A stretch of DNA of 33,223 nucleotides from Bacteroidaceae bacterium (GCA_017453465.1 JAFTEV010000076.1:1-33223), one strand, 5' to 3'. Shown: positions 15,455 to 23,668, numbered from the stretch's first letter. Numbers and translations are program-made. The notes: generated from the letters alone by a model not told the origin.

Positions 15455-16033
15455 ATGAAAACGATTTATGAATGCTCGCAAAGTAAGGGAGTAAAATGGA
15501 TTACTGCCCTTTCCTTCTTGATGATTATTCTTGCTATCTTGCTGGAGATGTATTATGTTTCCCAGGGGATGGACGTGACGAAGGCAGTCGTTGTAACTGC
15601 CATTTTGCTTGTGGCCTCCATTTCCTGTTTCTTCGTGTTTCCTCTCTACATTGTTGCGGACGATGAGGGGATAGGTATTCGCACCTTCCTGCGAACCATA
15701 CGGATTCGGTATGAAAACATTGACCACATTGAGCGGTTTGACAGCCAACACAGGTTGTTTGTGCAGGACGGGAAGATTGCCAAGGTGGGTGTGGGCAGCT
15801 CGTTGCAGGCGGGGCTGTTTGGTGTCACCAACACCATTCGGCTGTTTGGCATCGGTGGTGTGTTCGGGTATATTGGTTGGTTTCGCACGAAGGGCATCGG
15901 TACGTTCCGTTCATACGTGACTGATGCAAACAAGGTTTTCCTGATTTACCGCACGAAGGGTTTGCCTATTGCAATCAGTGTGAGTGAGCCAGATGAGTTT
16001 ATGCCTTATTACATGAAAGGAGGCGCGAAATGA
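15455..16033 (+). CDS. Membrane protein with bacterial PH-like domain
   Basis: A 192-residue protein with two transmembrane helices (about 14-34 and 42-65), followed by a beta-rich domain. The stretch GIGGVFGYIGWFRTKGIGTFRSYVTDANKVFLIYRTKGLPIAISVSEPDEF resembles the bPH_5-type pleckstrin-homology domains of small Gram-positive and Bacteroidetes membrane proteins. The function is unknown. It overlaps the next start by four bases (ATGA), so the pair is an operon. Codon use is less C-rich than in the genes to the left. Confidence 0.72.
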   Translation: MKTIYECSQSKGVKWITALSFLMIILAILLEMYYVSQGMDVTKAVVVTAILLVASISCFFVFPLYIVADDEGIGIRTFLRTIRIRYENIDHIERFDSQHRLFVQDGKIAKVGVGSSLQAGLFGVTNTIRLFGIGGVFGYIGWFRTKGIGTFRSYVTDANKVFLIYRTKGLPIAISVSEPDEFMPYYMKGGAK

Positions 16034-16371
16034 ATCTCTTGTATGATTTCTCGTCGGCCCTGCTGCAAGCTCGGCAGCGCAAGGGTGTAACGCAAGAGCA
16101 GATTGCTTTTACGTTGGACATTTCGCAGGCTACCTACAATGCTTGGGAATGTGGGCATCGCATTTGTCCCTACAAGCACATTATTGCGCTTATCAGTTAT
16201 TTTGACGATGAGCAGTTTACACGGCGGATGCTCAGAATCTTGCTGACATTGCAGCATAATATGGCTGGATTGAACCGAAAGTCTGCCACGGAACTTACTT
16301 CTTTCTACACGAAACTTGTCAAGTTGCTCGACGATGTAGTTTCGGATTGGCTTAATACGATTCACAATTAA
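16030..16371 (+). CDS. XRE-family helix-turn-helix protein
   Basis: A 113-residue protein with an N-terminal XRE-like HTH: LLQARQRKGVTQEQIAFTLDISQATYNAWECGHRICPYKHIIALISYF (about residues 10-58). The C-terminal half is helical with no recognised domain. It is translationally coupled to the PH-like membrane protein. The pair could be a membrane sensor with its regulator, or an antitoxin-like repressor with a membrane partner. Its last codons (TIHN) and stop run into the following repeat (attcacaattaacg). Confidence 0.75.
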   Translation: MNLLYDFSSALLQARQRKGVTQEQIAFTLDISQATYNAWECGHRICPYKHIIALISYFDDEQFTRRMLRILLTLQHNMAGLNRKSATELTSFYTKLVKLLDDVVSDWLNTIHN

Positions 16372-16463
16372 CGAAATCCGAATTACGAAATACGAAAGAC
16401 CATCCGGATGGTTTGACTTCGTCGAGCTAAAGGTTCGTAATTCGTAATTCGTATTTCGTATTT
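16372..16463. repeat. Intergenic hairpin with cgaaatac/gaattac arms
   Basis: The left arm is gaattacgaaatacgaaag and the right arm is ttcgtaattcgtaattcg plus tatttcgtatttc. The spacer includes the palindrome catccggatg. It abuts the stop codon of the XRE gene. Confidence 0.8.
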
Positions 16464-16483
16464 CCTCATTGTCCTCTGGACTT

Positions 16484-16604
16484 TTTGCCTTTTTGCTGTG
16501 CTCAAACCATTGCTTTTTGTTAATAAAAGTGGTTTTTCTCTATAAATTTCATTAAAAAGCATGGTTTTAGGGCAATGAAGCCGAAAAATGTTCGTACTTT
16601 TGCC
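16484..16604. repeat. 121-bp perfect direct repeat, copy 1
   Basis: It is identical base for base to 17348-17468, an offset of 864 bases. It starts at tttgcctttttgctgtgctc and ends at ttcgtacttttgcc. The two copies flank the HigBA-like pair. Copy 1 ends in the -7 box TACTTTTG (16595-16602). Confidence 0.95.
16595..16602 (+). promoter_or_regulatory. -7 box for the toxin-antitoxin pair
   Basis: TACTTTTG matches TAnnTTTG and lies 40 bases before the toxin start at 16642. It is part of the 121-bp direct repeat, so the same promoter is duplicated at 17459-17466. No TTTG -33 box is seen at the standard spacing. Confidence 0.5.
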
Positions 16605-16641
16605 AGATAGGTTTGAGTTGATTTTGCAGCATTAAGAACGT

Positions 16642-16959
16642 ATGAACGTTGAATTTGACGATATTGCTTTGGAAGAATTGTATGTAAATGGTACGACACG
16701 CAACCATGAGTACAAGCGACTTTCTAAGGATATTGTTAAGCGGTTTGTGAAAGTTGTTAACTATATCAAGGCCGTGAATAGGCTGGAAGATTTGTTTCTC
16801 ATTAAGTCGCTTCATTATGAGAAAAAGAGAGGAAATTTGAAGGGTGTTGATGTTGTATGGATTAATGACCAATATCGCTTATTGTTCTATAGTTCTCCTG
16901 ACGAAACAGGCATTGTTGTAAACGCATTGATATTTGAAATTTCTAAACATTATGAATAA
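16642..16959 (+). CDS. RelE/HigB-type toxin
   Basis: A 105-residue protein of the RelE/ParE superfamily, HigB-like group, predicted to cleave mRNA at the ribosome. The pattern is a helical N-terminal part followed by LFLIKSLHYEKKRGNLKGVDVVWINDQYRLLFYSSPDETGIVVNALIFEISKHYE, the usual strand run with basic residues (KSLHYEKKRG; NDQYRL). The gene precedes its antitoxin and overlaps it by eight bases, the order typical of higBA. Base composition is more AT-rich than in the neighbouring housekeeping genes, in keeping with an acquired cassette. Confidence 0.85.
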   Translation: MNVEFDDIALEELYVNGTTRNHEYKRLSKDIVKRFVKVVNYIKAVNRLEDLFLIKSLHYEKKRGNLKGVDVVWINDQYRLLFYSSPDETGIVVNALIFEISKHYE

Positions 16960-17317
16960 GAAGAATTTGACTCCCTTTTTGGCTACTCATCCAGGCGAAA
17001 TGATTCGGGATGAGCTGAAAGAGCGTGGCATGACGCAGAAATGGCTTGCTGCAGAAATGGATATGAAGCCATCTGTGCTTAGTGAGGTGATTCGTGGCAA
17101 GCGTTCAGTGTCTCGCCTGATGGCTGAGACGTTGGAAAGGGTTTTTAATATTCCTGCTGATGTTTGGATGAATCTTCAGGCACAGTATGACCGAGATGTG
17201 GCTGACATTGCTGAACGTGACAACCAGCATGAAACGATTCCTGTCACTATTCCCGTGCAGGACCGCAATTTGTTGCGCGAGATTGTGCGTAAGTTTGGCT
17301 GGGCTTGTATGCTTTAA
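16952..17317 (+). CDS. higA: HigA-type antitoxin (XRE family)
   Basis: A 121-residue antitoxin. The N-terminal PFLATHPGEMIRDELKERGMTQKWLAAEMDMKPSVLSEVIRGKRSVSRLMAETLERVF is the characteristic HigA HTH with the HPGE motif. IPADVWMNLQAQYD follows, also typical of the family. ATG 16952 gives MNKKNLTPFLATHPGE; the in-frame ATG at 16934 lies deeper in the toxin gene. It neutralises the preceding toxin and probably represses the promoter in the upstream direct repeat. Confidence 0.88.
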   Translation: MNKKNLTPFLATHPGEMIRDELKERGMTQKWLAAEMDMKPSVLSEVIRGKRSVSRLMAETLERVFNIPADVWMNLQAQYDRDVADIAERDNQHETIPVTIPVQDRNLLREIVRKFGWACML

Positions 17318-17347
17318 TTTTATTCGATGAGAGTTTAGAGGTTAAAG

Positions 17348-17468
17348 TTTGCCTTTTTGCTGTGCTCAAACCATTGCTTTTTGTTAATAAAAGTGGTTTT
17401 TCTCTATAAATTTCATTAAAAAGCATGGTTTTAGGGCAATGAAGCCGAAAAATGTTCGTACTTTTGCC
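17348..17468. repeat. 121-bp perfect direct repeat, copy 2
   Basis: An exact copy of 16484-16604. It ends in the -7 box TACTTTTG (17459-17466), which may serve the downstream lipoprotein gene at 17614 with a leader of about 145 bases. Confidence 0.95.
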
Positions 17469-17479
17469 GAATCTTTTGG

Positions 17480-17600
17480 TGCGGTATGTACGGTTGTACG
17501 GTTATGCGGTTGGACGGTTAGACGGTTGGACGGTTGTTCTACCGCAAACCATAAAACCACAAAACCGCAGAACCGCAAACCTGCAAAATCGCAGGACCGA
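17480..17600. repeat. Intergenic hairpin with ggacggtt/aaccgcaa arms
   Basis: The left arm iterates tacggtt, gcggtt and gacggtt (17480-17540). The right arm iterates accgcaaa and aaaaccgc (17540-17600). Single-arm pieces of the same accgcaaaa sequence occur at 19063-19100, and related sequence is inside the DEAD-box helicase gene at 31395-31520. Confidence 0.75.
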
Positions 17601-17613
17601 GTTTTAACGATAG

Positions 17614-18999
17614 ATGAATAGACGTTTTTTTGAAATAGCGATGCTCTGTCTGTCGGCTCTGATGCTGAATGCTTGTCTGAAGAAGGATGAGGACAGCGGT
17701 GAGTCGCATTGTGCCATTACTGCCTTTTCGGTGGGTAGCATTACGAGTTATGTGACGACGACGGATGGCAGTGGCAACAGTGTGACAACGAAACGGACGG
17801 TGGCGGGCAGCGACATTTTCTTTAGCATCGACCAGAAGGCGGGCACCATCACGAATGTGGATGAGCTGCCCAACTGGATTTCGCTGACAAAGGTGCTGCC
17901 TACGTTCAGCAGTTTTGGCGATGTGTTTTTAGTGGACGGCGATTATATTTATGGCATTACTTCGGGCACGGACTCTCTGGATGTGTCGGTGCCGAGGAAG
18001 TTGGCCTGTTTCTCGACGGACGGTCTGTATCGCAAGGATTATACGCTGACGATGAGGAAGCGGGCGGAGGTGTCGGACACGATTTTGTGGGAACGCCTTT
18101 CGGCTGCTGACTTGAAGTTGACGACTGGCCACAGGGCTTTGACGATGTCGGTCAGCTATAAGGATGCTGACGGCACGGACTCCCTGGTGCGCCGGATGTT
18201 TGTGTTTAGTGAGGACGAAGACGGCAGTCCTGCTGTCAGCAGTTCGCTGGACGGCGTTTCGTGGTTGCCCATGGAGGCTCTCGCGAGTGGTTCGGATAGG
18301 TTGGACTACCAATCTGTCACGGTGCATCAGGGCAAACTCTATGCGCTCAACGAACAGGGCTGGCTCTTTTCCTCTACGGAGCTGTCGAAGGGGCTGGTCT
18401 GGACAGAGGTGGGCGATGCGGGTTTGCAGCGTCTGCTGGGTTCGGATGGCTTGTATCTGTATGGCTATGATGGCACAAAGATTGTGGCCACGCGGGACTT
18501 GGAGAACTGGACGAGTGCGGGCGAACAAGACGTTGCTGCGTTGCCCGAACATAGTATCTATTGTTTTGCATCTACATCGAAGACCAACGGAGATTTGACC
18601 ATGGTCATGATGGGCGGCATCACTTCGGTGGATGAGCAGCATGGTGTGACTTGGTATAAGACTTCGTCGCTCAACAGTGAGTATAATGAGCCTTGGAGTT
18701 ATATCCAGGTGACGGGCGATAATGCTTACGGCTGTCCGCGACTGCTGGAGCAGAGCACTGTTTGTTATAATGGTTGCCTGTATGCTATGGGTCGCCGTTT
18801 GCAGTCGGATGGTTCGTACAAGTTTGAGGGTTTCTACCGCTCGGAGGATAATGGCATTGCATGGCATTTGCAAAAAACAAAGTGGCTGTTGCCAAAGGAC
18901 TTGAATGCGGCTGATGGCCCTGCCAGCATCATGGTTATTGGAAACCGTGTGTATGTAGTGCAGATGGGAGGCCGCGTGTGGAGAGGAGAAATCTTGTAA
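17614..18999 (+). CDS. DUF6242-type lipoprotein
   Basis: A 461-residue lipoprotein: signal peptide with lipobox LNAC (Cys21), then a beta-rich body. Residues about 35-150 form a putative Ig-like domain. The rest carries repeated short strands with aromatic motifs (SLDGVSWLPM, ENWTSAG, FYRSEDNGIAWHLQ) like a beta-propeller, matching what I know of the Bacteroidetes DUF6242 proteins. The function is unknown. It sits just upstream of the DUF6089 gene, a neighbourhood common in Bacteroidales. The coding strand is distinctly G/T-rich compared with genes before 12 kb. Confidence 0.72.
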   Translation: MNRRFFEIAMLCLSALMLNACLKKDEDSGESHCAITAFSVGSITSYVTTTDGSGNSVTTKRTVAGSDIFFSIDQKAGTITNVDELPNWISLTKVLPTFSSFGDVFLVDGDYIYGITSGTDSLDVSVPRKLACFSTDGLYRKDYTLTMRKRAEVSDTILWERLSAADLKLTTGHRALTMSVSYKDADGTDSLVRRMFVFSEDEDGSPAVSSSLDGVSWLPMEALASGSDRLDYQSVTVHQGKLYALNEQGWLFSSTELSKGLVWTEVGDAGLQRLLGSDGLYLYGYDGTKIVATRDLENWTSAGEQDVAALPEHSIYCFASTSKTNGDLTMVMMGGITSVDEQHGVTWYKTSSLNSEYNEPWSYIQVTGDNAYGCPRLLEQSTVCYNGCLYAMGRRLQSDGSYKFEGFYRSEDNGIAWHLQKTKWLLPKDLNAADGPASIMVIGNRVYVVQMGGRVWRGEIL

Positions 19000-19001
19000 T
19001 T

Positions 19002-19104
19002 TTACAATTTGACAATTGATAATTCACAATTCACAATTCACAATTCACAATTTGAGTATCAACCGCATAACCGTATAACCGCAAAACCGCAAAACCGCAA
19101 GAAT
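19002..19104. repeat. Intergenic repeat: aattcac array plus accgcaaaa array
   Basis: Four consecutive aattcaca-type units are followed by aatttgagtat, the same sequence as the left arm of the 11222-11326 element. Then tandem accgcataaccgtataacc and accgcaaaa units follow up to 19100. No inverted partner is obvious for either half, so these look like two half-elements joined together. Confidence 0.75.
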
Positions 19105-19153
19105 AGAATTGAAACTTGAGAATTTAAAAATATGGTATAGGCTTCGCCGAGCG

Positions 19154-19816
19154 ATGGGTTCACTCTCTGTGTTCTCTGTCTTCTCTGTGCTCCTTGTGCT
19201 TCCTGCTTATTCTCAGACGGAGCTGGAGTACAAGATGGAAATCGGCGGAATGTTGGGTACCAGCACTTATCAGGGTGATGCGGGCGGAGGTCTGTATAAG
19301 AATGTGAATCTGGGTGCTGTTGCGATGGCGCGCTATAACCTGAATCCACGCATGGCCTTGAAGTTTGACATTGGCTATGGCGGCATTTCGGGCGACGGGT
19401 CGAAGAATGCCTATCCTGTGGAGGTGGACCGCGAGTCGCTGAAGTTCAAGAAGTCGGTGTTCGACTTGGGTTGTCAGTATGAGTTGCACTTTTGGGCTTT
19501 CGGCACGGGTGCAAGCTATAAGAATACACATAGGCTGGTGCCTTACATCCAGCTGGGGCTGGGCTTTACGGCTACGAAGGGTGCTTTCTCCCTGAACATC
19601 CCCGTGGGGTTTGGCATTAAGTATAAGGTGGCCAATCGTGTGAATGTGGGTCTGGACTGGACGGTGCGTTTCTCGCTGACCGATAAGCTGGACGGCATTG
19701 CCGACCCTTACAGGCTGAAGGGCGGTTTCCTGAAGAACAAGGATTCGTATTGCTGGACGATGGTGTATGTGTCATACGACTTTTGGCCTCGGTTGAGGAA
19801 GTGTAATAATGACTAA
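19154..19816 (+). CDS. DUF6089-type outer membrane beta-barrel protein
   Basis: A 220-residue predicted barrel. After a signal peptide (cleavage near AYSQ), the mature part begins LEYKMEIGGMLGTSTYQGDAGGG and shows alternating strands (AVAMARYNLNPRMALKFDIGYGGISG; VFDLGCQYELHFWAF; YIQLGLGFTATKG; VGFGIKYKVANRVNVGLDWTVRF). The order DUF6089 - uppS - bamA is conserved in Bacteroidales and suggests a role in outer membrane or secretion functions. ATG 19154 is preferred; the only earlier in-frame initiator is a TTG at 19109. The signal-peptide codons are iterated tctctgtg-like units. Confidence 0.75.
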   Translation: MGSLSVFSVFSVLLVLPAYSQTELEYKMEIGGMLGTSTYQGDAGGGLYKNVNLGAVAMARYNLNPRMALKFDIGYGGISGDGSKNAYPVEVDRESLKFKKSVFDLGCQYELHFWAFGTGASYKNTHRLVPYIQLGLGFTATKGAFSLNIPVGFGIKYKVANRVNVGLDWTVRFSLTDKLDGIADPYRLKGGFLKNKDSYCWTMVYVSYDFWPRLRKCNND

Positions 19817-19849
19817 TTTGACAATTGATAATGGGAAGGATAAGTCAAA

Positions 19850-19965
19850 AGTGAATAGTGAAAAGTGAATAGTGAAAAATCTAAGTTACTGAGGCTAAAC
19901 GCAGCCTAATGGTGGCTAAACTGAAATTCAGATTTTTCACTTTTCACTCTTCACTTTTCACTCCC
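19850..19965. repeat. Intergenic hairpin with gtgaata arms (copy 1)
   Basis: The left arm is aaaagtgaatagtgaaaa and the right arm is ttttcacttttcactctt. The core 19875-19937 matches 29579-29641 in direct orientation at 56 of 63 positions by my alignment, including gctaaacgcagcctaatg. It fills the gap before uppS. Confidence 0.87.
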
Positions 19966-19986
19966 CTCCTATAAAAATGTGGAATT

Positions 19987-20742
19987 ATGTATAAGGAACA
20001 GATAGATATGAACAGGGTGCCCAAGCATGTGGCATTCATTATGGACGGAAATGGACGCTGGGCTCAGGCTCGTGGCCATGAGCGCAGTTTTGGCCATTCG
20101 GCTGGTGCTGACAGGATGCACGACATCATGACGTGCGGGGCACGGCTGGGTATCAAGTATATGACGTATTATGCGTTCTCCACGGAGAACTGGAACAGGC
20201 CAGAGGCTGAGGTGAATTATTTGCTCGACTTGATGCTGAAGCATCTGGAAGAGGAAATCTTTGTGAAGAACAACATCCGCTTCACCATCATTGGCGACAT
20301 TTCGCGTCTGCCCCAGCATCAGCAGGATGCTTGCAGGCAGCTGATGGAGCGCACAAAGAATAATGATGCTTCGTGCATGGTGGTGGCTTTCAGCTATTCT
20401 ACTCGTTGGGAAATGCAACGGGCTGTGCGGCTGATGGCCGAGAAGGTGCAGCGTGGAGAGTTGAAGCCAGAGGACATCACGGCGGAGACGATTGACGAGC
20501 ATCTGATGACGAACTTCATGCCTGAGCCAGAGTTGCTTGTCCGCACGGGTGGCGAAGAACGCTTGAGCAATTTCCTGTTGTGGCAGGCTGCCTATTCTGA
20601 GCTTTATTTCACTGACACGTATTGGCCAGACTTCGACGAGGAGTGTCTGTATAAGGCTATCGTGGATTACCAGCACCGTCAGCGCCGTTTCGGTAAGACG
20701 GGCGAACAGGTGGTAGAAGAGGCGAAGAATTTGACGATTTGA
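19987..20742 (+). CDS. uppS: Isoprenyl transferase (undecaprenyl diphosphate synthase)
   Basis: Condenses isopentenyl diphosphate onto farnesyl diphosphate to form the C55 carrier lipid for peptidoglycan and surface polysaccharides. It has 251 residues. [10 protein letters not shown] (Asp20 binds Mg-diphosphate), [23 protein letters not shown] and the C-terminal [23 protein letters not shown] are all canonical. The start at 19987 gives [17 protein letters not shown] 20008 (Met8) is an alternative, with AGGA upstream of it. Next to bamA, as usual in Bacteroidetes. Confidence 0.95.
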   Translation: MYKEQIDMNRVPKHVAFIMDGNGRWAQARGHERSFGHSAGADRMHDIMTCGARLGIKYMTYYAFSTENWNRPEAEVNYLLDLMLKHLEEEIFVKNNIRFTIIGDISRLPQHQQDACRQLMERTKNNDASCMVVAFSYSTRWEMQRAVRLMAEKVQRGELKPEDITAETIDEHLMTNFMPEPELLVRTGGEERLSNFLLWQAAYSELYFTDTYWPDFDEECLYKAIVDYQHRQRRFGKTGEQVVEEAKNLTI

Positions 20743-20882
20743 CAATTTACAATTGGACAATTGATATGGGTAGTTAAGGAGTTAAGTAGTTATCGCTTCG
20801 CTCGTCCTTCGGACAGGAGTTAAGCCGTTACTGACATTCCGTATTGGTTAACTACTTAACTCCTTTAACTTCTTAACTCCTA
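20743..20882. repeat. Intergenic hairpin with gagttaagta-type arms (copy 2, inverted)
   Basis: It begins with acaattt/acaattgg units at the uppS stop, then a hairpin with left arm tagttaaggagttaagtag and right arm ttaactacttaactcc. The block 20773-20833 is the reverse complement of 6320-6380 with four mismatches in 61 bases. It shares the palindrome gtccttcggac. Confidence 0.85.
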
Positions 20883-20910
20883 TATAATATAAAAACCGTA
20901 AAAACTCAAA

Positions 20911-23544
20911 ATGATTAGATACCTATTCCTTTGCGCAGTGGCATTGTTTCTGGCTCCGCTCTCGGCGGATGCTCAGGACGATGTGCAGGTGAAGCCATCG
21001 GTAGTTTATGGGCAGGCTCGTAAGCTGGAGATTGGTGGCATCGCAGTGGAAGGCGTGAAGAATTATGAGGACTACGTGCTGATTGGTCTGTCGGGACTCT
21101 CGGTGGGCGAGGTTATTTCTTTTCCAGGCGATGAGATTACTGCTGCCGTGAAGCGGTACTGGAAGCATGGCTTGTTTTCTGCCGTGAAGATTGAGGCTGA
21201 CAGCATCGTGGACAGCAAGGTCTATCTGAGGATTACGCTTGCCACACGGCCTCGCATCTCGAAAGTCAACATTTGGGGCGTGAAGAAGGGTGAGCAGAAG
21301 GACCTGGACGAAAAGATGGGACTCATCAAGGGTAATCAGGTTACGCCGAACATGATTGACAAGGCGAAGATTGTGGTGAAGAACTACTTTGCGGGCAAGG
21401 GATTCCGCAATGCCGATGTCGAGATTGTGCAGCACGATGACCCTGTACACAATGGTCAGCTGGTCTTGGATGTAAACATCGACAAGCACGAAAAGGTGAA
21501 GGTGCGGAAGATTTACATCACGGGTAATGAACACATCAAGACGAAGAAGTTCCACGGTGGTTTCTTCTCTGGCGGTCTGCTGAAGAAGACCAACGAGAAG
21601 GGTTTCAAGAGTCTGTTTAAGAAGAAGAAATTCATAGCCGAGAATTATGCCGAGGACAAGGAACGTGTGATTGAACGTTACAATGAGTTGGGCTACCGCG
21701 ATGCCAACATTGTGAAGGACAGCGTGGTGGACAATGGCGACAACACGGTGGATGTGTATTTGGGCATTGATGAGGGCGATAAATATTATGTGCGCAATAT
21801 CAGCTGGACGGGTAACACGATTTACAGCACTGATGCGCTGAACCGTGTGCTGAACATGAAGCGGGGCGATGTGTATAACCAGAAGCACATCAAGAACCGA
21901 CTGAACGCAGACGATGATGCTGTGTCGAACTATTATTCTAATGAGGGCTATCTGTTCAATCAGGTTGTGCCCATCGAGGTGGGCGAAGACGGTGACAGCA
22001 TTGACCTGGAAATTCGCATTGTTGAGGGCGTGCAGGCTTCTATCAACAAGATTAAGATATATGGTAACACGCGCGTGTATGAAGAAGTTGTGCGCCGTGA
22101 ACTGAAGCTGAAGCCTGGAGACTTGTTCTCGATGGATGCGTTCAAGCAGACGTATCAGGAAATTGCCCAGATGGGACACTTTGCACCAGAGGCTCTGGAA
22201 CCTAACAAGTGGATTAAGCCCGACCAGGTGAACGGAACGGTTGACCTCAGCATTGGTCTGACACCAAAGGCCAGCGACCAGATTGAGTTCTCGCTGGGTT
22301 GGGGACAGACGGGTGTGATTGGTAAGATTGGCTTGAAGTTTACCAACTTCTCCATGCGTAACTTGTTCTCGAAGAAAGGTGTGCGCCGAGGCTTCCTGCC
22401 GCAGGGCGATGCCCAGTCGCTGGAACTTTCGGGTTCTACCAATGGCCGCTACTATCAGTCGTACAGCATTTCATTCTCCGACAGCTGGTTTGGCAGGAAG
22501 CGTCCGAATATGTTCTCGGTCAGTGCCTTCTTCTCCCGTCAGACCGACGTGAGCAGTGCTTACTACAATTCCAGCTACTACAACAACTATTACTCCATGT
22601 TGTATGGCTACGGCAATTACAATTCCAGCTACTACAACAACTACTCCAACTTCTACGACCCCGACAAGTACATCATGTTGTTTGGCTTGTCTGTGGGTTG
22701 GGGTAAGCGTCTGAACTGGCCCGACAACAACTTCTATTTCCGCACGTCGCTGGGCTATACGCGCTATATGCTGAAGGACTGGGAGTATTTCTTGATAACC
22801 AATGGTAATTGCAACAACGTGAATCTGACGTTCTCGCTGGAACGCCAAAACATAGACAACCCGATTTATCCACGTCGTGGTTCGCAGATTTCCATGTCGG
22901 CATCGTTTACTCCGCCCTATTCGCTGTGGGATGGTGTGGATTATGCTCACTTGGCCACTTCTACGGCAGATGCGAATTACATGAGTGATATGCAGAAGAA
23001 GTATAAGTGGATAGAGTATCACAAGTGGTCGTTCAAGTCGAAGTTTTTCACACCGCTCTCCAGTGCGAAGAAGTGTTTTGTGCTGATGGCTCGTTTCGAC
23101 TGTGGATTCTTGGGCTGTTACAACAAGAACAAGCGGTCGCCGTTTGAAACTTACTACATGGGTGGCGACGGTATGTCGGGATATTCCACCAGCTACTACT
23201 CTGAAACCATTGGTCTGCGTGGCTACGAAAACGGCTGTCTGACACCCTACGGCAGCGAGGGTTATGCTTATACCCGTATGTCGCTGGAGTTGAGATACCC
23301 GCTGATGCTCGACAACTCGACCAACATCTATGCCTTGGCTTTCCTGGAAGGCGGTAATGCGTGGAATCAGGTGAAGAGGTTCAATCCCTTCGACATGAAG
23401 CGGTCGGCAGGTGTGGGTGTGCGCCTCTTCCTCCCGATGGTAGGTCTGATGGGTATTGACTGGGCTTATGGTTTCGACAAGGTGTTTGGCTCGAAGAGCT
23501 ATGCCGGCAGTCATTTCCATTTCATCCTCGGTCAGGAGTTTTAG
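20911..23544 (+). CDS. bamA: Outer membrane protein assembly factor BamA (Omp85)
   Basis: Central component of the BAM complex, which folds beta-barrel proteins into the outer membrane. It has 877 residues: signal peptide (1-21, ending SADAQ), several POTRA domains (about 30-450; repeated features such as EIGGIAVEGVKNYEDYVLIGLSGLSVGE, KVRKIYITGNEHIK, YVRNISWTGNTIY, SINKIKIYGNTRV), then a C-terminal barrel (about 470-877) with the Omp85 region YMGGDGMSGYS and LRGYENG, ending with the terminal Phe of HFILGQEF. A Tyr/Asn/Ser-rich loop around residues 550-587 contains an 18-codon near-tandem repeat. Confidence 0.95.
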   Translation: MIRYLFLCAVALFLAPLSADAQDDVQVKPSVVYGQARKLEIGGIAVEGVKNYEDYVLIGLSGLSVGEVISFPGDEITAAVKRYWKHGLFSAVKIEADSIVDSKVYLRITLATRPRISKVNIWGVKKGEQKDLDEKMGLIKGNQVTPNMIDKAKIVVKNYFAGKGFRNADVEIVQHDDPVHNGQLVLDVNIDKHEKVKVRKIYITGNEHIKTKKFHGGFFSGGLLKKTNEKGFKSLFKKKKFIAENYAEDKERVIERYNELGYRDANIVKDSVVDNGDNTVDVYLGIDEGDKYYVRNISWTGNTIYSTDALNRVLNMKRGDVYNQKHIKNRLNADDDAVSNYYSNEGYLFNQVVPIEVGEDGDSIDLEIRIVEGVQASINKIKIYGNTRVYEEVVRRELKLKPGDLFSMDAFKQTYQEIAQMGHFAPEALEPNKWIKPDQVNGTVDLSIGLTPKASDQIEFSLGWGQTGVIGKIGLKFTNFSMRNLFSKKGVRRGFLPQGDAQSLELSGSTNGRYYQSYSISFSDSWFGRKRPNMFSVSAFFSRQTDVSSAYYNSSYYNNYYSMLYGYGNYNSSYYNNYSNFYDPDKYIMLFGLSVGWGKRLNWPDNNFYFRTSLGYTRYMLKDWEYFLITNGNCNNVNLTFSLERQNIDNPIYPRRGSQISMSASFTPPYSLWDGVDYAHLATSTADANYMSDMQKKYKWIEYHKWSFKSKFFTPLSSAKKCFVLMARFDCGFLGCYNKNKRSPFETYYMGGDGMSGYSTSYYSETIGLRGYENGCLTPYGSEGYAYTRMSLELRYPLMLDNSTNIYALAFLEGGNAWNQVKRFNPFDMKRSAGVGVRLFLPMVGLMGIDWAYGFDKVFGSKSYAGSHFHFILGQEF

Positions 23545-23561
23545 GCTTGTGGGTGGGATTT

Positions 23562-23584
23562 CCACTACTCCCCATAGTGGTTTT
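23562..23584 (+). terminator. Intrinsic terminator after bamA
   Basis: The 6-bp stem CCACTA (23562-23567) / TAGTGG (23575-23580) is followed directly by TTTT. It lies 18 bases after the bamA stop. The T-run is short, so read-through into the ompH genes is possible. Confidence 0.6.
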
Positions 23585-23668
23585 GCTGCTTAACTTAGGT
23601 TTTTCCCTACATCGCGGAAATAAAATAATGCAGATATTTGCACCGAACTTTTAAAAACAGGAGATAAT

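Noticed and set aside
16567-16872. Open frame opposite the toxin gene
   Set aside because: It is a mirror of the RelE-like gene and the direct repeat, with no family features.
20923-23565. Long minus-strand frames opposite bamA (up to about 418 residues)
   Set aside because: They result from codon bias of bamA; BamA domain structure on the plus strand is complete.
23633-23640. Promoter for the first OmpH gene (GATATTTG)
   Set aside because: It differs from TAnnTTTG at the first base and has no TTTG at the -33 position; kept only as a weak possibility.
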